From Cercis canadensis (lineage: Eukaryota > Streptophyta > Magnoliopsida > Fabales > Fabaceae), in contig QAOA01000773.1 of NCBI GenBank assembly GCA_003255065.1, positions 377,728 through 441,727 on the forward strand: a stretch of DNA of 64,000 nucleotides, given 5' to 3'. Of this stretch, positions 24,013 to 38,460 are shown in pieces. Under the pieces are notes generated by a model. That model searched no databases, was not told where the DNA came from, and worked only from the letters and a program-made list of their open reading frames with translations. Position numbers and translations under genes: made by a program. Within the stretch, counting starts at the first letter, position 1. Every line of letters starts with the position of its first letter.

Positions 24013-26694
24013 CTACATTATCTCAAGCACTACATCAGAAATGGTTCTGAGCTCCTCATGAGGCTCTTGTTCTTCTACCTCCTCATCAAGTATAAAATGA
24101 ATAGCTGGTGAATATCCAGCCAACTTCATCTCATCCACAAGCAAATGAGTTTGCTGATATATCGCTTCATATCTTGGATGTGCCTTGTCTCCAACAAAAA
24201 ATGCGTGTACCTCGTCTCTTACCTCAATCCAACTGCAACCAGGCTCCTTCTTTAACCTAGAATTTTTCATTATACGTCTGATTTTTGAAACCTCACCCCA
24301 CATTCCTGCATTAGCATAAATATTTGATAAAAGCACATAGGCAGAAGAGTCTTGAGGGTCCAATTGTAATAAAGAATTGGCTGCTTTTTCTGCCACTTCT
24401 ACATTCCCTTGGATCTTGCAAATACTAAGCAGAGTTCTCCATACTACATCATCAGCTTCGAATGGCATGCTTTCAATGAGCTTCAAAGCCTCACTTATTT
24501 GACCTGACCTCCCTAGAAGATCTACCATGCAAGAATAATGCTCCAACTGGGGATCCAAACCATATTCACTTTGCATTTTGTGGAAGTAATGTAACCCTCT
24601 GTCCACATAACCCATATGTGCACAAGCTCTGAGGACTGAAATAAAAGTAGCATAGTTTGGTTTCACTTTCAGATGCTGCATCTCCTCAAATATTTTAATG
24701 GCATCTTCTCCAAGACCATGGTAAGCATATGCACAAATCATGGCGTTCCAAGTAACAAAATCCCGTTTAGGTGACTTCTCAAACATTACTCGGGAATCCT
24801 GCATGTTTCCACACTTTGAGTACATATCTACAAGGGTGCTGGCTATATACACATCTGAATGCCACTGTAGCTTGATGACTTGAGCATGAATCTGCTTCCC
24901 AAGTCCAACAGCAGCCAAATTAGCACAAGTGTCAAGAATTGTAGCATATGTGAAGTTGTCAGGCATTACACCCCTGTCCAACATCTGAGAAAAATATCTC
25001 TGAGCATTTTCACTTTCCTTTTGCAATGAGAATCCTGAAATGATTGCATTCCAAGAAACAGTAGTTTGTTCTGTTCTGTCATGGAGTATTTCTGCCTCTT
25101 CTAGCATTCCACACTTGCAATACATATCAACTAGGGAACTCCCAACAAATGAGTCTAACCCCATCCCGGACTTAATAATTCTTCCATGGATCTCCCTACC
25201 ACAGTTTAAAGCTTGCTGACCAGCACAGGCCTTTAAAACACTACCATAAGTAAAATCATCAGGTTCCATTTTTGACTGCAGCATTGAAACAAAAAGTGAA
25301 AGTGTTCTCTCTACTTCTTCATTCTGCTCGTGTGCTGCAATGATTGCATTCCAAGACACAGCATCCCTTCTTACCATCTCATCAAACACCAAACAAGCTT
25401 CAAACAGAGCTCCAGATTTACCATACATGTCTAAAATGGCGTTTACAACACATATATTAAACCTTAAACCGCTTTTGACTGCTAATCCATGCAGTTGAAT
25501 TCCCTCTAAATGCCCTTTGACCACCGCACAAGCACTAAATGCACCAGACAAACTAATTTCGTCAAAGCGAAGACCAGACTTCTGTAAAGACTGAAAAATC
25601 TCCAAAGCTTCAAGCCCTTGATTTTGTCGAGCATATGCAACAATAAGAGCATTATAAGATTGCCGACAAGGATTCGGAAAAGAATTAAACAGCTTTTGGG
25701 CATCAGACATGCTGTCACATTTTGCATACATGTCCAATGTGGCAGTTTCCACTATGAAATCGTGTCCAAAGTTAGCCTTTAAGGCATGACCATGCAACTG
25801 TGTGCCTAATCTAAATGCAGATAATCCTGCACAAGACCTAAAAACACTAGCATAGGTAGATTGACTGACCCCAATACCTGCTTTCTGCATATCCTTAAAC
25901 AGTTCTAAACCCTTAAGAAACCGATCATTCTGAACACAACCTGCAATTATAGCACTCCAACATACCCAGTTCCTTTCAGGAATTTCTTTGAAAGACCGAA
26001 ATGCATCATCTAGTTTCTTACATTTTGAATACATATCTACCAAAGCACAACCTGTTACCACATTTCTAAGACCCATCTGAATAGCAAGGCAGTGAACCTG
26101 AATCCCTAAATTATAGTCTTCCACACCAGAACAGGCTTTCAGAACAACAGCGAATGTAGTATGGTCATGTGGCACTCTCTCTGTTCTCATTCTCACAAAA
26201 ATTTCAATGGACTTTTCGTTAACACCATTTTGCAAATAACACGAAATCAAAGAATTCCAGGAAATCACATCTCTATCAGGCATTGAATCAAACAAGGACT
26301 GTGCAATCACCATGTTTCCACTCTCTGCATACCCAAATATCATGGTATTCCAAGAGACAGTGTCCCGGTGAGGCATTCTATCAAACACCTTAAATGCATA
26401 GTCCATATTGGAACATTTGGTATACAACTGAATCAAACAATTGGTAACAAAAATGGTGGGCACAAACCCAGTTGCTATCATCTGACCATGGGCTTGTTTG
26501 CCAGGATTCAGAGCTCTCAGAATTGAACATTGCTGAAAAATATGGGAAAAAGTTTTTCTTTTTGTGGGGGTTGTTTGGGTAGTTGTAACAGTACAAAATG
26601 CATAAGATGGTAGAATGTGGGTCAGTGACTTTGATGGAGAAGAGAAGAGCCTTAGATACCCAAGGCGAGAGTCAACGTGAATGTGAAGTAACAT
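24013..26694 (-). CDS. MEF13-like: E-class pentatricopeptide repeat protein, MEF13-like
   Basis: Intronless frame of 893 residues on the minus strand. Residues 1-45 are rich in S, T, R and H with few acids, consistent with an organelle-targeting peptide. Residues about 50-770 are tandem PPR motifs of P-L-S type (DTVSWNTMIFGYAESGN, DVISWNSLISCYLQNG, DAVSWNAIIAAHEQN, DFVTWNAMICAYAYHG). The E/E+ region follows (GCSWIEVRDEVHAFFVGDKA, then HPRYEAIYQQ). No DYW deaminase domain follows. Overall order and length match Arabidopsis At3g02330 (MEF13), a mitochondrial C-to-U RNA-editing factor. Orthology is inferred from resemblance; the editing targets cannot be read from the sequence. The frame is undamaged and convergent with the WIT-like gene. 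Confidence 0.88.
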   Translation of the reverse strand: MLLHIHVDSRLGYLRLFSSPSKSLTHILPSYAFCTVTTTQTTPTKRKTFSHIFQQCSILRALNPGKQAHGQMIATGFVPTIFVTNCLIQLYTKCSNMDYAFKVFDRMPHRDTVSWNTMIFGYAESGNMVIAQSLFDSMPDRDVISWNSLISCYLQNGVNEKSIEIFVRMRTERVPHDHTTFAVVLKACSGVEDYNLGIQVHCLAIQMGLRNVVTGCALVDMYSKCKKLDDAFRSFKEIPERNWVCWSAIIAGCVQNDRFLKGLELFKDMQKAGIGVSQSTYASVFRSCAGLSAFRLGTQLHGHALKANFGHDFIVETATLDMYAKCDSMSDAQKLFNSFPNPCRQSYNALIVAYARQNQGLEALEIFQSLQKSGLRFDEISLSGAFSACAVVKGHLEGIQLHGLAVKSGLRFNICVVNAILDMYGKSGALFEACLVFDEMVRRDAVSWNAIIAAHEQNEEVERTLSLFVSMLQSKMEPDDFTYGSVLKACAGQQALNCGREIHGRIIKSGMGLDSFVGSSLVDMYCKCGMLEEAEILHDRTEQTTVSWNAIISGFSLQKESENAQRYFSQMLDRGVMPDNFTYATILDTCANLAAVGLGKQIHAQVIKLQWHSDVYIASTLVDMYSKCGNMQDSRVMFEKSPKRDFVTWNAMICAYAYHGLGEDAIKIFEEMQHLKVKPNYATFISVLRACAHMGYVDRGLHYFHKMQSEYGLDPQLEHYSCMVDLLGRSGQISEALKLIESMPFEADDVVWRTLLSICKIQGNVEVAEKAANSLLQLDPQDSSAYVLLSNIYANAGMWGEVSKIRRIMKNSRLKKEPGCSWIEVRDEVHAFFVGDKAHPRYEAIYQQTHLLVDEMKLAGYSPAIHFILDEEVEEQEPHEELRTISDVVLEIM

Positions 26695-28320
26695 CTAATT
26701 TGGTACTCATGCTTTGGCGGGATTTTCACGGTTGAAAAACACGCACGCTTCGTCTTATAATTTTCTTTCTCTATCAACGGTTTGGGAGAAGAAAATAATC
26801 TGCAAAGCCCAAGTTCGAAAGGTATGGATCTAGCACATCCACATCCAAAAGGGATTTAATAATATTCCTACTAATATTTTTGTTTATATTACCATAAATA
26901 ATATTTTTTTAACCATAAAAGTATTTATTTGATTTACCAATGAATATGCATGTTAACATAAATTCTAGTAGTTATAATTCGTGCTTTATATAAGAACTTA
27001 ATTAACTCACATTTTAGATTATAAAAAAATGCATTAAATAAATCAAAATAATGGCCAAAAAAATAGAATTAATTGGAAAATTCTCTTGTTTAAAATACAA
27101 TTTAGACTAAAAGATTATTTTTATTCCTAAAAGATGAACGCATTTAAAATTTAATTCCTTAAAAAATTATGGTATCACCTTAATGTTAACCACCAAAATA
27201 ACTTTTATGTTAAGTTGACTTGCTAGAAGTATTTTGTGGATTAAATTGGTATCTTATACGTCGGCTAAGATATTAATTAAGCTGGAATGTTTAATGTTTT
27301 TGTAATTGGATGTTGTCTCCAAGTTATCTAAAGGATTAATGATGAATTATCCAGGTAATTTTTCATAAGAATGAGATTTAGGTTCGAATTTACATTCTAC
27401 TAATTAATATCTCTCAACTAGAAAATTAGTTTCCTTTATATAATGGAGAGAGAGATTTCAGCTTGTGGAAGAAACTTTTTTTTTTTTTTTTGGTTTCATT
27501 GGCTTAAAGCACATCCATGAGAATCTCCAAGCTATATTTGTTTTGGGGCAAAATTTTCTTCATTTAGATGAAAACTAGATGGATGCGAGCTACCATTTTC
27601 GAATTTCTTTCAATGTATAAAGTTACGAAGATTCTATGATACCACATAAGTATGTCATATCACACTGATGTAGTAAGCATACGTAATTTTATATTTTATT
27701 GGATATAAAATATAATTTATCTTATTTTCTCAAATAAACTTAAAAACAGTTGATTTGTATACATGTTATTCACACAACTATTTCTATGCAGTATATATAT
27801 AACATACCACATAAATATTAAAAATATGTAAGAAATTTCTATAAAATTATATATTAAATAGTTTGAACCTTTTCTTCTTTGAAAGGGCATATCTTTTGGT
27901 GTCCTTTCTCATTGTTGGACAGAATGTCATGTATCAATACTTATTATAATCTTATTGAGCATAAAAAAATGTGTAAATTTGTTTCTTTGCAGAACAAGCT
28001 ACAATTACCCAATATTTGACTTATATGTTAAAGAAACTAAAAATAAATAATTGTCTTAAACAAAGAATAGATAATTAGAAACAAGAAGAGTCTTTAGTTT
28101 AATCTATTCAAAATTTTGACATTGAATTTTCAGATTATGACCTCTCCAATTGTTCGGCCATTAATAGATTTTAGGTGAAGTCCCCTCCAACTGTTCGGCC
28201 ATTAATCTTTTGCGGAGGAGAAAGAAAATAATCAAATTTGGTTAGTTCAACAAACCTCAATTGTTTCTGTAGCACTCTTATTAATTTGCTCGTCATATGT
28301 GGTTTATATACTTTTCTTAC
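26695..28320. other. Intergenic DNA with a dispersed repeat
   Basis: Contains the 5' flank of the PPR gene. At 27640-27850 it holds a repeat that matches 10200-10395 in inverse orientation. Near 28140-28205 the phrase GTTCGGCCATTAAT occurs twice about 50 bp apart. No gene seen. Confidence 0.5.
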
Positions 28321-28336
28321 CATAAACATTGTTGTT

Positions 28337-28382
28337 CAGGAAGCTAAAGCATTATACGTGATTCTGGGTTTCAACCAACAAG
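28337..28382 (+). other. Probable 5' UTR exon end of the UMP-CMP kinase gene
   Basis: The stretch ends CCAACAAG followed by GTAAAA, a good donor. The next acceptor, GAGGCAG at 29029, lies ten bases before the ATG. This predicts a leader intron of about 650 bp, which contains an N at 28694 with a duplicated flank. Confidence 0.4.
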
Positions 28383-28616
28383 GTAAAATTCTGCTACTTT
28401 TTTGTTGTTGTTGAATGTCTTGTTCTTAATCTTCGCTTCTCTTATCTGCGTTTTTGTTTGATTTGAAATTGAGTTGAAATATTTGTTCTTCTTATTGGAT
28501 TCTGAGAGGATTTTTTGAAGGTTATGTTTGGCTTCATTAGCTCCTTTTTAACTGAAAATGTTAGAATGGAAAAAAAAAGAAAAAGAAGTGTTCAACAACT
28601 TGTATTTGTAATAAAT

Positions 28617-28772
28617 TTTTTTATTTGATTTTAGAAATTGATTAAATATTTTTCTTTCTTTTTTGCTGATTATGAAATATCTGACTTATGAGTNTTTTTT
28701 AATTTGATTTTAGAAATTGATTAAATATTTTTCTTTCTTTTTTGCTGATTATGAAATATCTGACTTATGAGT
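28617..28772. repeat. Direct duplication across N 28694 (probable assembly artefact)
   Basis: About 77 bp before the N (TTTTTTATTTGATTTTAG through ATCTGACTTATGAGT) recur immediately after it, differing by about one base. It lies in the leader intron of the kinase gene. Confidence 0.8.
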
Positions 28773-29039
28773 GCGCAAGGTAATTAAATTTTAATTAAGG
28801 TAATTAATGACCTTTGGTTTTACTGAAAAACCTTCTTTTTAAGAATGAAGGATAATGGCTTATATATAAAATGGAGAATGAGAGCAAGGTTTGACACTCA
28901 ACCTGCATAGGAAGGTTGCTTACCAAATTGCTTCTTTTCTTGCTTGTCAAATAAACTAGTTTGCATTTTTTCTTTGATTTGCTGCTGCTATTTATAAATG
29001 TCTTATATTCAATATTTTTCATGAGGCAGGGCAAAAGGC

Positions 29040-31896
<2,857 letters not shown>

Positions 31897-32645
31897 GTAG
31901 AAAACAACTTTTAATAGAATATAAATTTTGAATAAAGGTTTTGTAAGGATATGGCTTTGCCTTTCCTTCGTGAAGCAGCTCATTTGTCTATCTTCTTATA
32001 CTCTTGTACTCTATATCAGGGAACTATGTTTACTTGGAAGATTTCTTTACTTTTTACGAAGCTGTTTGTCATCTAATTCAACGATGTTCAATTAAACGAA
32101 AAAGAAAGAAACATACTGGGCAATCTGACCCAAACGCGAGTATAACAAGAGATACAAAGTACCAAAAGTAATGTTAATGTAAACTTTCAAATACTTTAGT
32201 CAAATTATAAAACACTAATGATAAATTTAAGACTAAGCAAGATAATAAGAGTTGAGATTTTATTTTTGTTATTGTCGTTGTTTGAGTTAAGTGAGGTCGG
32301 CAACCTGTAAAAGAGAAAGAGACGATTAGGGGAGGCCGGAGCCGGAGCTCTAGCGCCACCTCCGACGCTCAAGTTAGGGAGATCGGCCATTGAGTGAGAG
32401 GAAATCAGAAAGCAAGAAAAAGGGGCGTGAGAAACCTCCTCTTGTGTGTGTGCCTAAAGAGATTATGCAGGAGATTGTTTACCTTAACAGGGGTACTATG
32501 ATCTTTTGACTGTAGCAATGGGTAATAAATTTCTTGAGTATTAACAGTTACTAAGTAACATGAACACATAACTAACTTAATAATAATTATGGATCTAAAC
32601 TTGGGATCGTGAAGGCAAGTGATTACTATCAAGCATGAACCTTCT
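31897..32645. other. Kinase 3' UTR and intergenic DNA with a small GC-rich open frame
   Basis: On the minus strand from 32390 a frame opens with MADLPNLSVGGGARAPAPAS in a locally GC-rich patch, followed by a polypyrimidine-AG that resembles a splice acceptor. It could be the 5' end of a lost gene, but no downstream exon is recognisable. The rest holds the kinase 3' UTR. Confidence 0.3.
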
Positions 32646-34670
32646 CTAGTACCAATGATTTGTCCAGACTTTGGTCATATCTTCAAGGGGAATGTTCTTA
32701 GTCTCCGGCAAGAAGGCGTAGACGAAGGCAGACATGAGAGCCACGAAGAATGCGAAGAAGATGAACAATCCGAACTTCATATGGCAAAGCATGGTGAGGA
32801 ATAGCTGGGCAACCAGGAATGTGCACAACATGTTGACGCACACAGTGATGCTCTGTGCTGCTGATCGAATTTCCAATGGAAAAATCTCACTTGGCACAAG
32901 CCATCCAAGAGGACCCCATGACTAAGCAAATGCAATAACGAAGGCACAAATAAAGGCCACCATTAGAGCTGCATACCATGTTGGCAAATCGGTCACCTCC
33001 CCAGAAACCCCAAATTTCCATCCGATGAAACCAGCCACCAAAGTCTGAAATATAAGCATCTGAGATCCACCTTCAAGGAAGAGGATTCGTCTACCCCGCT
33101 TATCAGTGCCATAGATAGAGACACCAGTTGCCAGTGCATTGAAAGTACCAGTAATGAGAGCCGAAAGAAGGGAAGCGTTATCACCAAACCCTATGATTTT
33201 GAAGAGCACAGGAGCATAGACCATGACCACGTTGATGCCAGTGAAAAGTTGGAAGAAGGGAATGAGAATGGACATAACCAGCTGAATCTATATTGCCTCT
33301 TAAACATGTTCCTCAAAGTGTTTTTCACAGCCTTAGAGGCTTCGCTTGCCCTCTTGATGTATTCGAATTCCACCTCCACTTCTTCCTCAGAAACACCACG
33401 GATTCGGATGAGAATAGCTTTAGCCTCCTCAAATTGATCCTTCTCAATCATTGAGTTTGGAGTATTTGGAAGAATGATTGCAGGAACTGCAAAGAGGAGA
33501 GCAGGGACAAGGGCAAAGCCAAGGCTAGCACGCCATTCCCAATCGTCACCTTTGAATATCATTGGTGTTACATAGTTAACCAAATTGGCTAACAAAATGC
33601 CTATGGTGATGGATAATTGAAACATCACGTTGAGTTTACCACGGTGTTTGCATGGAGCCATCTCAGATAGATAGAGAGGCACAGATTACAATTAAACTCA
33701 AATTAAACAAAGTTAAGATAAATAATAAGCATTAGACTAATAGGACAAACAGAGATACAATATTATATTTTTTTATAAAATTATTCAAATCTGCATATAA
33801 TATTCTTATGAATGCCAATAAATTGATAGTCGTACTTTATACTAGTTAATTTAATTTTTATTAATTCATGATTCAGCCTCATAAATATCAAAAAGTTGAA
33901 GGGATGAAAATCAATTAAGTCTTCAATTACCTGAATGGAAAAGCCAACACCTAGACCCAAGAAAATCCTGCCAATATAAAGCATGGCTAGGTTTTGAGCA
34001 CATGTACATATTCAACACAGCTCCGACGCCGAAAAGGAGACCACCGATGAACATGGAGAGCCTGCGACCAAGGCTTTTGGTGATAAAGGATGCAAGGGCG
34101 GAAGCGAAAAGGGCAGCCAAGTAGAGGGAAGATGTGAAAAGAGTGAGTTTGAAACTATCAAACTTGCAGTACTGATTGGTGGAAGTATCTAAAGCCTCCT
34201 GTCTATAAACACTTGGGAAGAATTTTTCCAAAAAGGAAGCCATAGATGTCACACCACTTAATTACAAACATAGAAATAAATTATTACAGTTAGTTTTTAT
34301 TTTTATTTTTTATCTATAAATAAATAATGACTGTAATTACAATCGAGNAATAAATAATGACTGCAATTACAATCGAAGAGATTCGAACTGAAGAAGAAGA
34401 CGAGTAGACTCCTCAAATCATTGTAGCTAATTACACTCACTTACACATATATCCTACATTCGTAGTAATCAATTATTTGAACTTAATTGTAGAGTTCAAC
34501 ACAAGACAAGACATAAGAGAAAAGAAAAGTAATTACCAGATACACCAATATCGTAGCCAAATAACAATCCTCCACATGCTGCTGAAACGCAGGCAATCCA
34601 TACAAAGAGAGTGAGCTTTCCAGGGTAATCCTTTCCAGCATCGCCACCACCAAACCCAGCAGGCAGCCAT
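32646..34670 (-). pseudogene. STP-type monosaccharide/H+ symporter pseudogene
   Basis: The minus strand shows the three-exon layout of a plant sugar transport protein. The parts are 34670-34537 (GKLTLFVWIACVSAACGGLL, FGYDIGVSG), about 34262-33931 ([18 protein letters not shown]) and 33685-32646 (LYLSEMAPCKHRGKLNVMF through [16 protein letters not shown]). Several lesions are visible: the ATG at 34670 is out of frame with the body; the exon 2 acceptor junction is one base short; the frame shifts near 34010 where [11 protein letters not shown] should follow VLN; the exon 3 acceptor AG is now AA; the frame shifts again after KRQYR near 33285; and WSWGPLGW has become TAG-SWGPLGW near 32922. The family imports hexoses across the plasma membrane; this copy cannot make that protein. 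Confidence 0.88.
34318..34378. repeat. Short duplication across N 34348
   Basis: About 30 bp (AATAAATAATGACTG and ATTACAATCGA) occur on both sides of the N, inside intron 1 of the transporter pseudogene. This is the same pattern as the other N junctions. Confidence 0.7.
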
Positions 34671-34849
34671 TACCAAACCAACAAGCAACAAGAACTAGCG
34701 AAGAGAAGGAAAGAGAAGAAGTACATATACACGTGATAATTAATAAACAGGTCTTACTGGCTTTATATACCCAATTTCTATGAGTCACATTAGGATTAGA
34801 CTGCATGCATATAATCCGAATTGCAAGTGTCTTAGGAGTAGCATTCATT

Positions 34850-35035
34850 TTCTTGTTTCACAAGTCTGGGACTAGGACACGCTATTTCAGTCCAATTCCT
34901 TATCTATATAGGAAAAATATAAAATTTGAAATTCTAAAAAGTAAAACCCTCATGGTTTGCCACATGACACTATAATTTTATATAAAATATTAATTAACTC
35001 ATCTCATTATATTGCTTCAATAATAACACGGAAAT
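34850..35035. repeat. Transporter-upstream repeat, copy 1
   Basis: The stretch just upstream of the transporter pseudogene (CACAAGTCTG, CCAATTC.TATCTATATA, GTTTGCCACATGACACTATA) recurs in the same order at 35440-35650 and 53870-54090. Confidence 0.7.
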
Positions 35036-35249
35036 TTTTATATTTTCTTAAAACACTCAACAAAATATAATGATTGCTAAGCTAGTTAAGGGGCAGCGCT
35101 ACTATGGAGTACTAGCAGAACTCACATCTTATTAGTGTTGTTGCGAAAATCTTAAAAAACAAAGTCACGTAGTATGGGTTAAATTTTAAAACCGTTGATA
35201 GAATTTGAGTTTAATTGTGTTAAAGAAAATTATTTTTTTGCATTATGTT

Positions 35250-35670
35250 TTTAGCATTTTTCTTGTATTGTTCTATTTATGCATTTTACTGCAAAGTAAC
35301 TCTTATGACTAATATTGTGTGACTCATTTTATGAAGTCTTCACAATGGCACCAATTTCAAGACTAATTCCCACCAAAACACCTCAATAAAAAAATAGTGT
35401 AAAAATATAATTGATGTTGATGCTGTTAAAAATATTTAAGTTGTCATTGCAATTGTCTTAGCATTAGAATTCATATTATCACAAGTCTGTTCTTCTGGAT
35501 TACAGTATTCCAATCCAATTCTATATCTATATATCAGTGTATAAAATTTGAATTCTAAGCCCCATGTTTTGCCACATGCCACTATAATTGTTAATATAAA
35601 ACATTAATGAACTTATCTCATTATTATATTGCTATAATAAAACATTAATAGCACGTTCATATTATCACAC
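35250..35670. repeat. Duplicated block a, left copy (contains upstream repeat copy 2)
   Basis: Matches 53705-54108 along most of its length, with blocks such as ACTAATATTGTGTGACTCAT, AAAATATAATTGATGTTGAT and ACGTTCATATTATCACACG. Its second half is the transporter-upstream repeat. The homology stops at about 35671, where the LINE relic with its A/T run begins. Confidence 0.75.
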
Positions 35671-36120
35671 GTTTTTTTTTTTTTGTGGTTNAAGGGAAAA
35701 AGAAAAAAAAAAAACTACAAAGCAACAGACATCCTATCAGCCAACAACCTTGCCCTCATCTCAAGGAGAGGTTGATCATAAAAAGACAAACCTTCACTCC
35801 CTAAAGCTCCTTCTTTTGCCAGAAAATTTGCATCTTGATTGGCTTCTTTCAGCACATGAGACACTTCCACTTGCCAACTTCTTCTCAAAAGATGTTTGAT
35901 ATCACTAATGATACACCTATACATGTGAAAATTAGCATTTGCATTTTTTAACAATCTAGTTGCCTCTAAAGAATCTGATTCACAGACAATATGTGTTACT
36001 CCTCTCTCCCAACATACTTGCAAGCCATTTCTAATAGCAATGAGCTCAACTTTTAGGTTAGTGCCAATTCCAATGAAACTAGAAAAACCCCCCATGCCAC
36101 AGCCCCTAACTGTCAGACCC
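35671..36120 (-). mobile_element. 5'-truncated LINE fragment carrying the RNase H-like domain
   Basis: The minus strand encodes an undamaged C-terminal RNase H-like segment (GGFSSFIGIGTNLKVELIAI, HIVCESDSLEATRLL, VSHVLKEANQDANFLAKEGA), ending at 35715. Downstream on that strand lies a T run, an N at 35691 and then an A run (35671-35684 read on the minus strand), consistent with a LINE 3' tail. The reverse transcriptase is absent, as in ordinary 5' truncation. It separates the homologous blocks 35250-35670 and 36345-38460. Confidence 0.65.
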
Positions 36121-36996
36121 CGAAACCTTCTCTCCCTAGATTTCCAAAACTGCTACTATCAATAGAGTTTTATAATGCCTATACTCAGAGTTTGCCAACA
36201 CACTCACCTCACTTCTCTAAAAAACTTCATTAATGGACCTAGACGGATGATTAAATTGGCCAACAAACATAAATTGAATGACTAAAGTGACACCACAAAT
36301 AAATTAGAGACTGAAGTGACAACGTGACAAATTTTTAATGACCAAAATGATATTTTACTTCTCATTTTAATTTTCCTTAAAGATGAAACTTCAATATCTA
36401 TTATAACCCGAGATGCCAAAAGTGTAATGTACTATAGATGATTTGACTGTAATACAAAAATTTTGTTGCTTGATTTACCTAAAAAGATTAGAATAAAAAA
36501 GAATAAATATGACTAAATAATGACAAAAAATAGAATTATGAGTAAAAAAATTAAATATAAATTTAAGCTTATTCTCCTTACATTTAGAATTTGTAAAACA
36601 AAATCAAAAAGTATAAAAATTTATAAAATGATTAAAACATCTTTCGATTCTATATAATTTACCAATTATTATATTTATATTTAAATATAATAATTATATT
36701 TTTAAGAATATTGTGTTGGGTGCAACTTCTTTTTTTCTCGATGAACGTCCTTGACAATGATTTTCCCAAATTAAAATTACAACTAAAATGTGTTTTTCCT
36801 TTAAAAAAAAAAAAAAAACTATCGTTCATCTGTGGAACTTCGGTGTTACCTCTTCCGCTTACTTTCTACCCTTCTGCTCTCTACCTCTCACTAGTGAGTC
36901 ACAGACAAATTCGCTTTCCTTTGGGGTGTTGTCTTAGTCTTGTACTCTTAGCTCATTATTCATTTCAGATTCAGAATAGAACGAAGGAAGGTTTCT
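36121..36996. other. Upstream region of mTERF copy 1
   Basis: From about 36345 the sequence matches 61605-62400 (TCATTTTAATTTTCCTT, GCTTGATTTACCTAAAAAGA and others), so the duplication includes the promoter. The part 36121-36345 is repeat-like and unassigned. Confidence 0.6.
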
Positions 36997-38460
36997 GTGT
37001 ACTCTGAGAAGAAGTATACCACGCAGCGAGTTCATTTGCAACTGATTCAGGCCAACACGGGTGAGTTTATCATGCAAAGTTTTCTCCTTTCAAGGTTAAT
37101 TGCTTCAAAACAATGCAGGAAGTTGACCCAATTGGGTTTTCTCCCCCAGAATGCTTTCCTTATTTTTAATTCATTCACATGTAAACCTAATTCCCAATTG
37201 CAAGAAAACGATTCGTTTACTGTGTCATACCTCATCAATTCATGTGGGTTGTCTCCCACAGTGGCCATTCAAGCATCCCAATCCTTAAGATTGGAAAACC
37301 CTGATAAACCCAACTCGGTTCTTAGTTTTCTTAGCAACTACGGGTTATCAGAAACCCAGTTATCCAAACTTGTGAAGAAGCGTCCAAGACTGCTTTTAGC
37401 AGATCCTAAGACAATCCTTTTGCCCAAAATCAAGTTCTTGCTGTCTATTGGGGTTTCCAGCACTGCTCTCCCAGAAATTCTTGTTTCTAGCCCTGCGCTC
37501 TTAAGCAGGAGCTTAAATAAATGTCTTATCCCTCGTTATAGAGTTCTTAAGAGTGTACTTTCTGACAATGAGGACGTAATTAAAACCTTTAAATTTGGAA
37601 ATTGGTCTTTTAGTAATAATACATATACAGATGATATAGTTGCGAACATAAAGCTTTTGAGAGAAGTTGGAGTGCCTCAACGTTTTGTTTCTTTATTGGT
37701 AACTGGTTATCCGGATGTGGCTTTTTTGAAACACACAAAGTTTGATGAAGCTGTCAAGTCAGTTATGGAAATGGGGTTTGATCCTTTGAAATCAATGTTT
37801 ATCATTGCTGTCAATGTGCTTGCAAAAGTGAAGCAATCAATGTGGGAATCAAGATTGAAGACTTTTGAGAGGTGGGGTTGGTCTAGGGAAGTGGCTCTTT
37901 CAGCATTCAAAAAGATTCCACATTTTATGTTAACCTCTGAAGAGAAGATCGGAAAGGTGATGCATTTTCTTGTGAATGAAATGGGTTATTCATCGGAAGA
38001 TATTGCTGGTTGTCCGAGTGTTCTTACTTTAAGCTTGGAGAAGAGGATTATTCCTAGATGCTCAGTTGTTCAGACTCTGAAATCTAAGCATTTGGTTAAG
38101 AATGATTTGCGCCTTGGTGGTTTCATTCTTTTAACTGAGAAAAAGTTTTTGGAGTGCTTTGTGACCAGATTAGAGGGACCCCAATGATGGTCAGATAAGC
38201 CCTTCGGATGTCATTCAGTCTCAGTATGTTTTTGGTGGCTGCTGTTTTATCTTTTTTGACTTCTAATTTAATTGGTCTTCTTCATTGGATTTGACTTTCT
38301 CTCTTGATCATCATCTTCTGATAATTGTTCATCTTTGAATTCTTGATTCATAGTGCATTGTTTTCTATTATCACATATTTATAACCATTCCCAAGCAATT
38401 ATCATCACTACAGACAATACAAGAATAATCATAACAGTTAAAGAATAGTCTCCTTGTAGG
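36345..38460 (+). repeat. Duplicated block b, left copy (mTERF gene with flanks)
   Basis: Closely matches 61605-63796, including about 700 bp upstream, the whole mTERF gene and about 270 bp downstream. Confidence 0.85.
37072..38187 (+). CDS. mTERF-family organelle protein, copy 1
   Basis: Intronless, 371 residues from ATG 37072. The frame is open 25 codons further upstream, but MQSFLLSRLIASKQCRKLTQ looks like an organelle-targeting start and aligns with copy 2. The body is a run of about 30-residue mTERF helical repeats with the usual prolines and leucines (LSKLVKKRPRLLLADPKTI, FLLSIGVSSTALPEIL, FERWGWSREVALSAFKKIPH, LEKRIIPRCSVVQTL). Plant mTERFs bind organelle nucleic acids and affect transcription or intron splicing; the target of this one is unknown. 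The near-identical copy at 62443 differs by substitutions and whole-codon gaps only, so both appear to have stayed coding. Confidence 0.88.
   Translation: MQSFLLSRLIASKQCRKLTQLGFLPQNAFLIFNSFTCKPNSQLQENDSFTVSYLINSCGLSPTVAIQASQSLRLENPDKPNSVLSFLSNYGLSETQLSKLVKKRPRLLLADPKTILLPKIKFLLSIGVSSTALPEILVSSPALLSRSLNKCLIPRYRVLKSVLSDNEDVIKTFKFGNWSFSNNTYTDDIVANIKLLREVGVPQRFVSLLVTGYPDVAFLKHTKFDEAVKSVMEMGFDPLKSMFIIAVNVLAKVKQSMWESRLKTFERWGWSREVALSAFKKIPHFMLTSEEKIGKVMHFLVNEMGYSSEDIAGCPSVLTLSLEKRIIPRCSVVQTLKSKHLVKNDLRLGGFILLTEKKFLECFVTRLEGPQ

Noticed and set aside
27365-27400. tRNA gene suggested by a GGTTCGAATTT box
   Set aside because: No A box at the right distance and no cloverleaf arms could be paired.
34483-34848. 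121-codon minus-strand open frame upstream of the hexose transporter
   Set aside because: It runs in a different frame from the recognisable transporter exon and across the presumed promoter; its sequence matches no transporter motif.
36997-37071. Longer start for mTERF copy 1 (25 extra codons)
   Set aside because: Copy 2 has no matching upstream ATG (its frame opens only with a TTG), and the sequence from 37072 looks like a targeting peptide.
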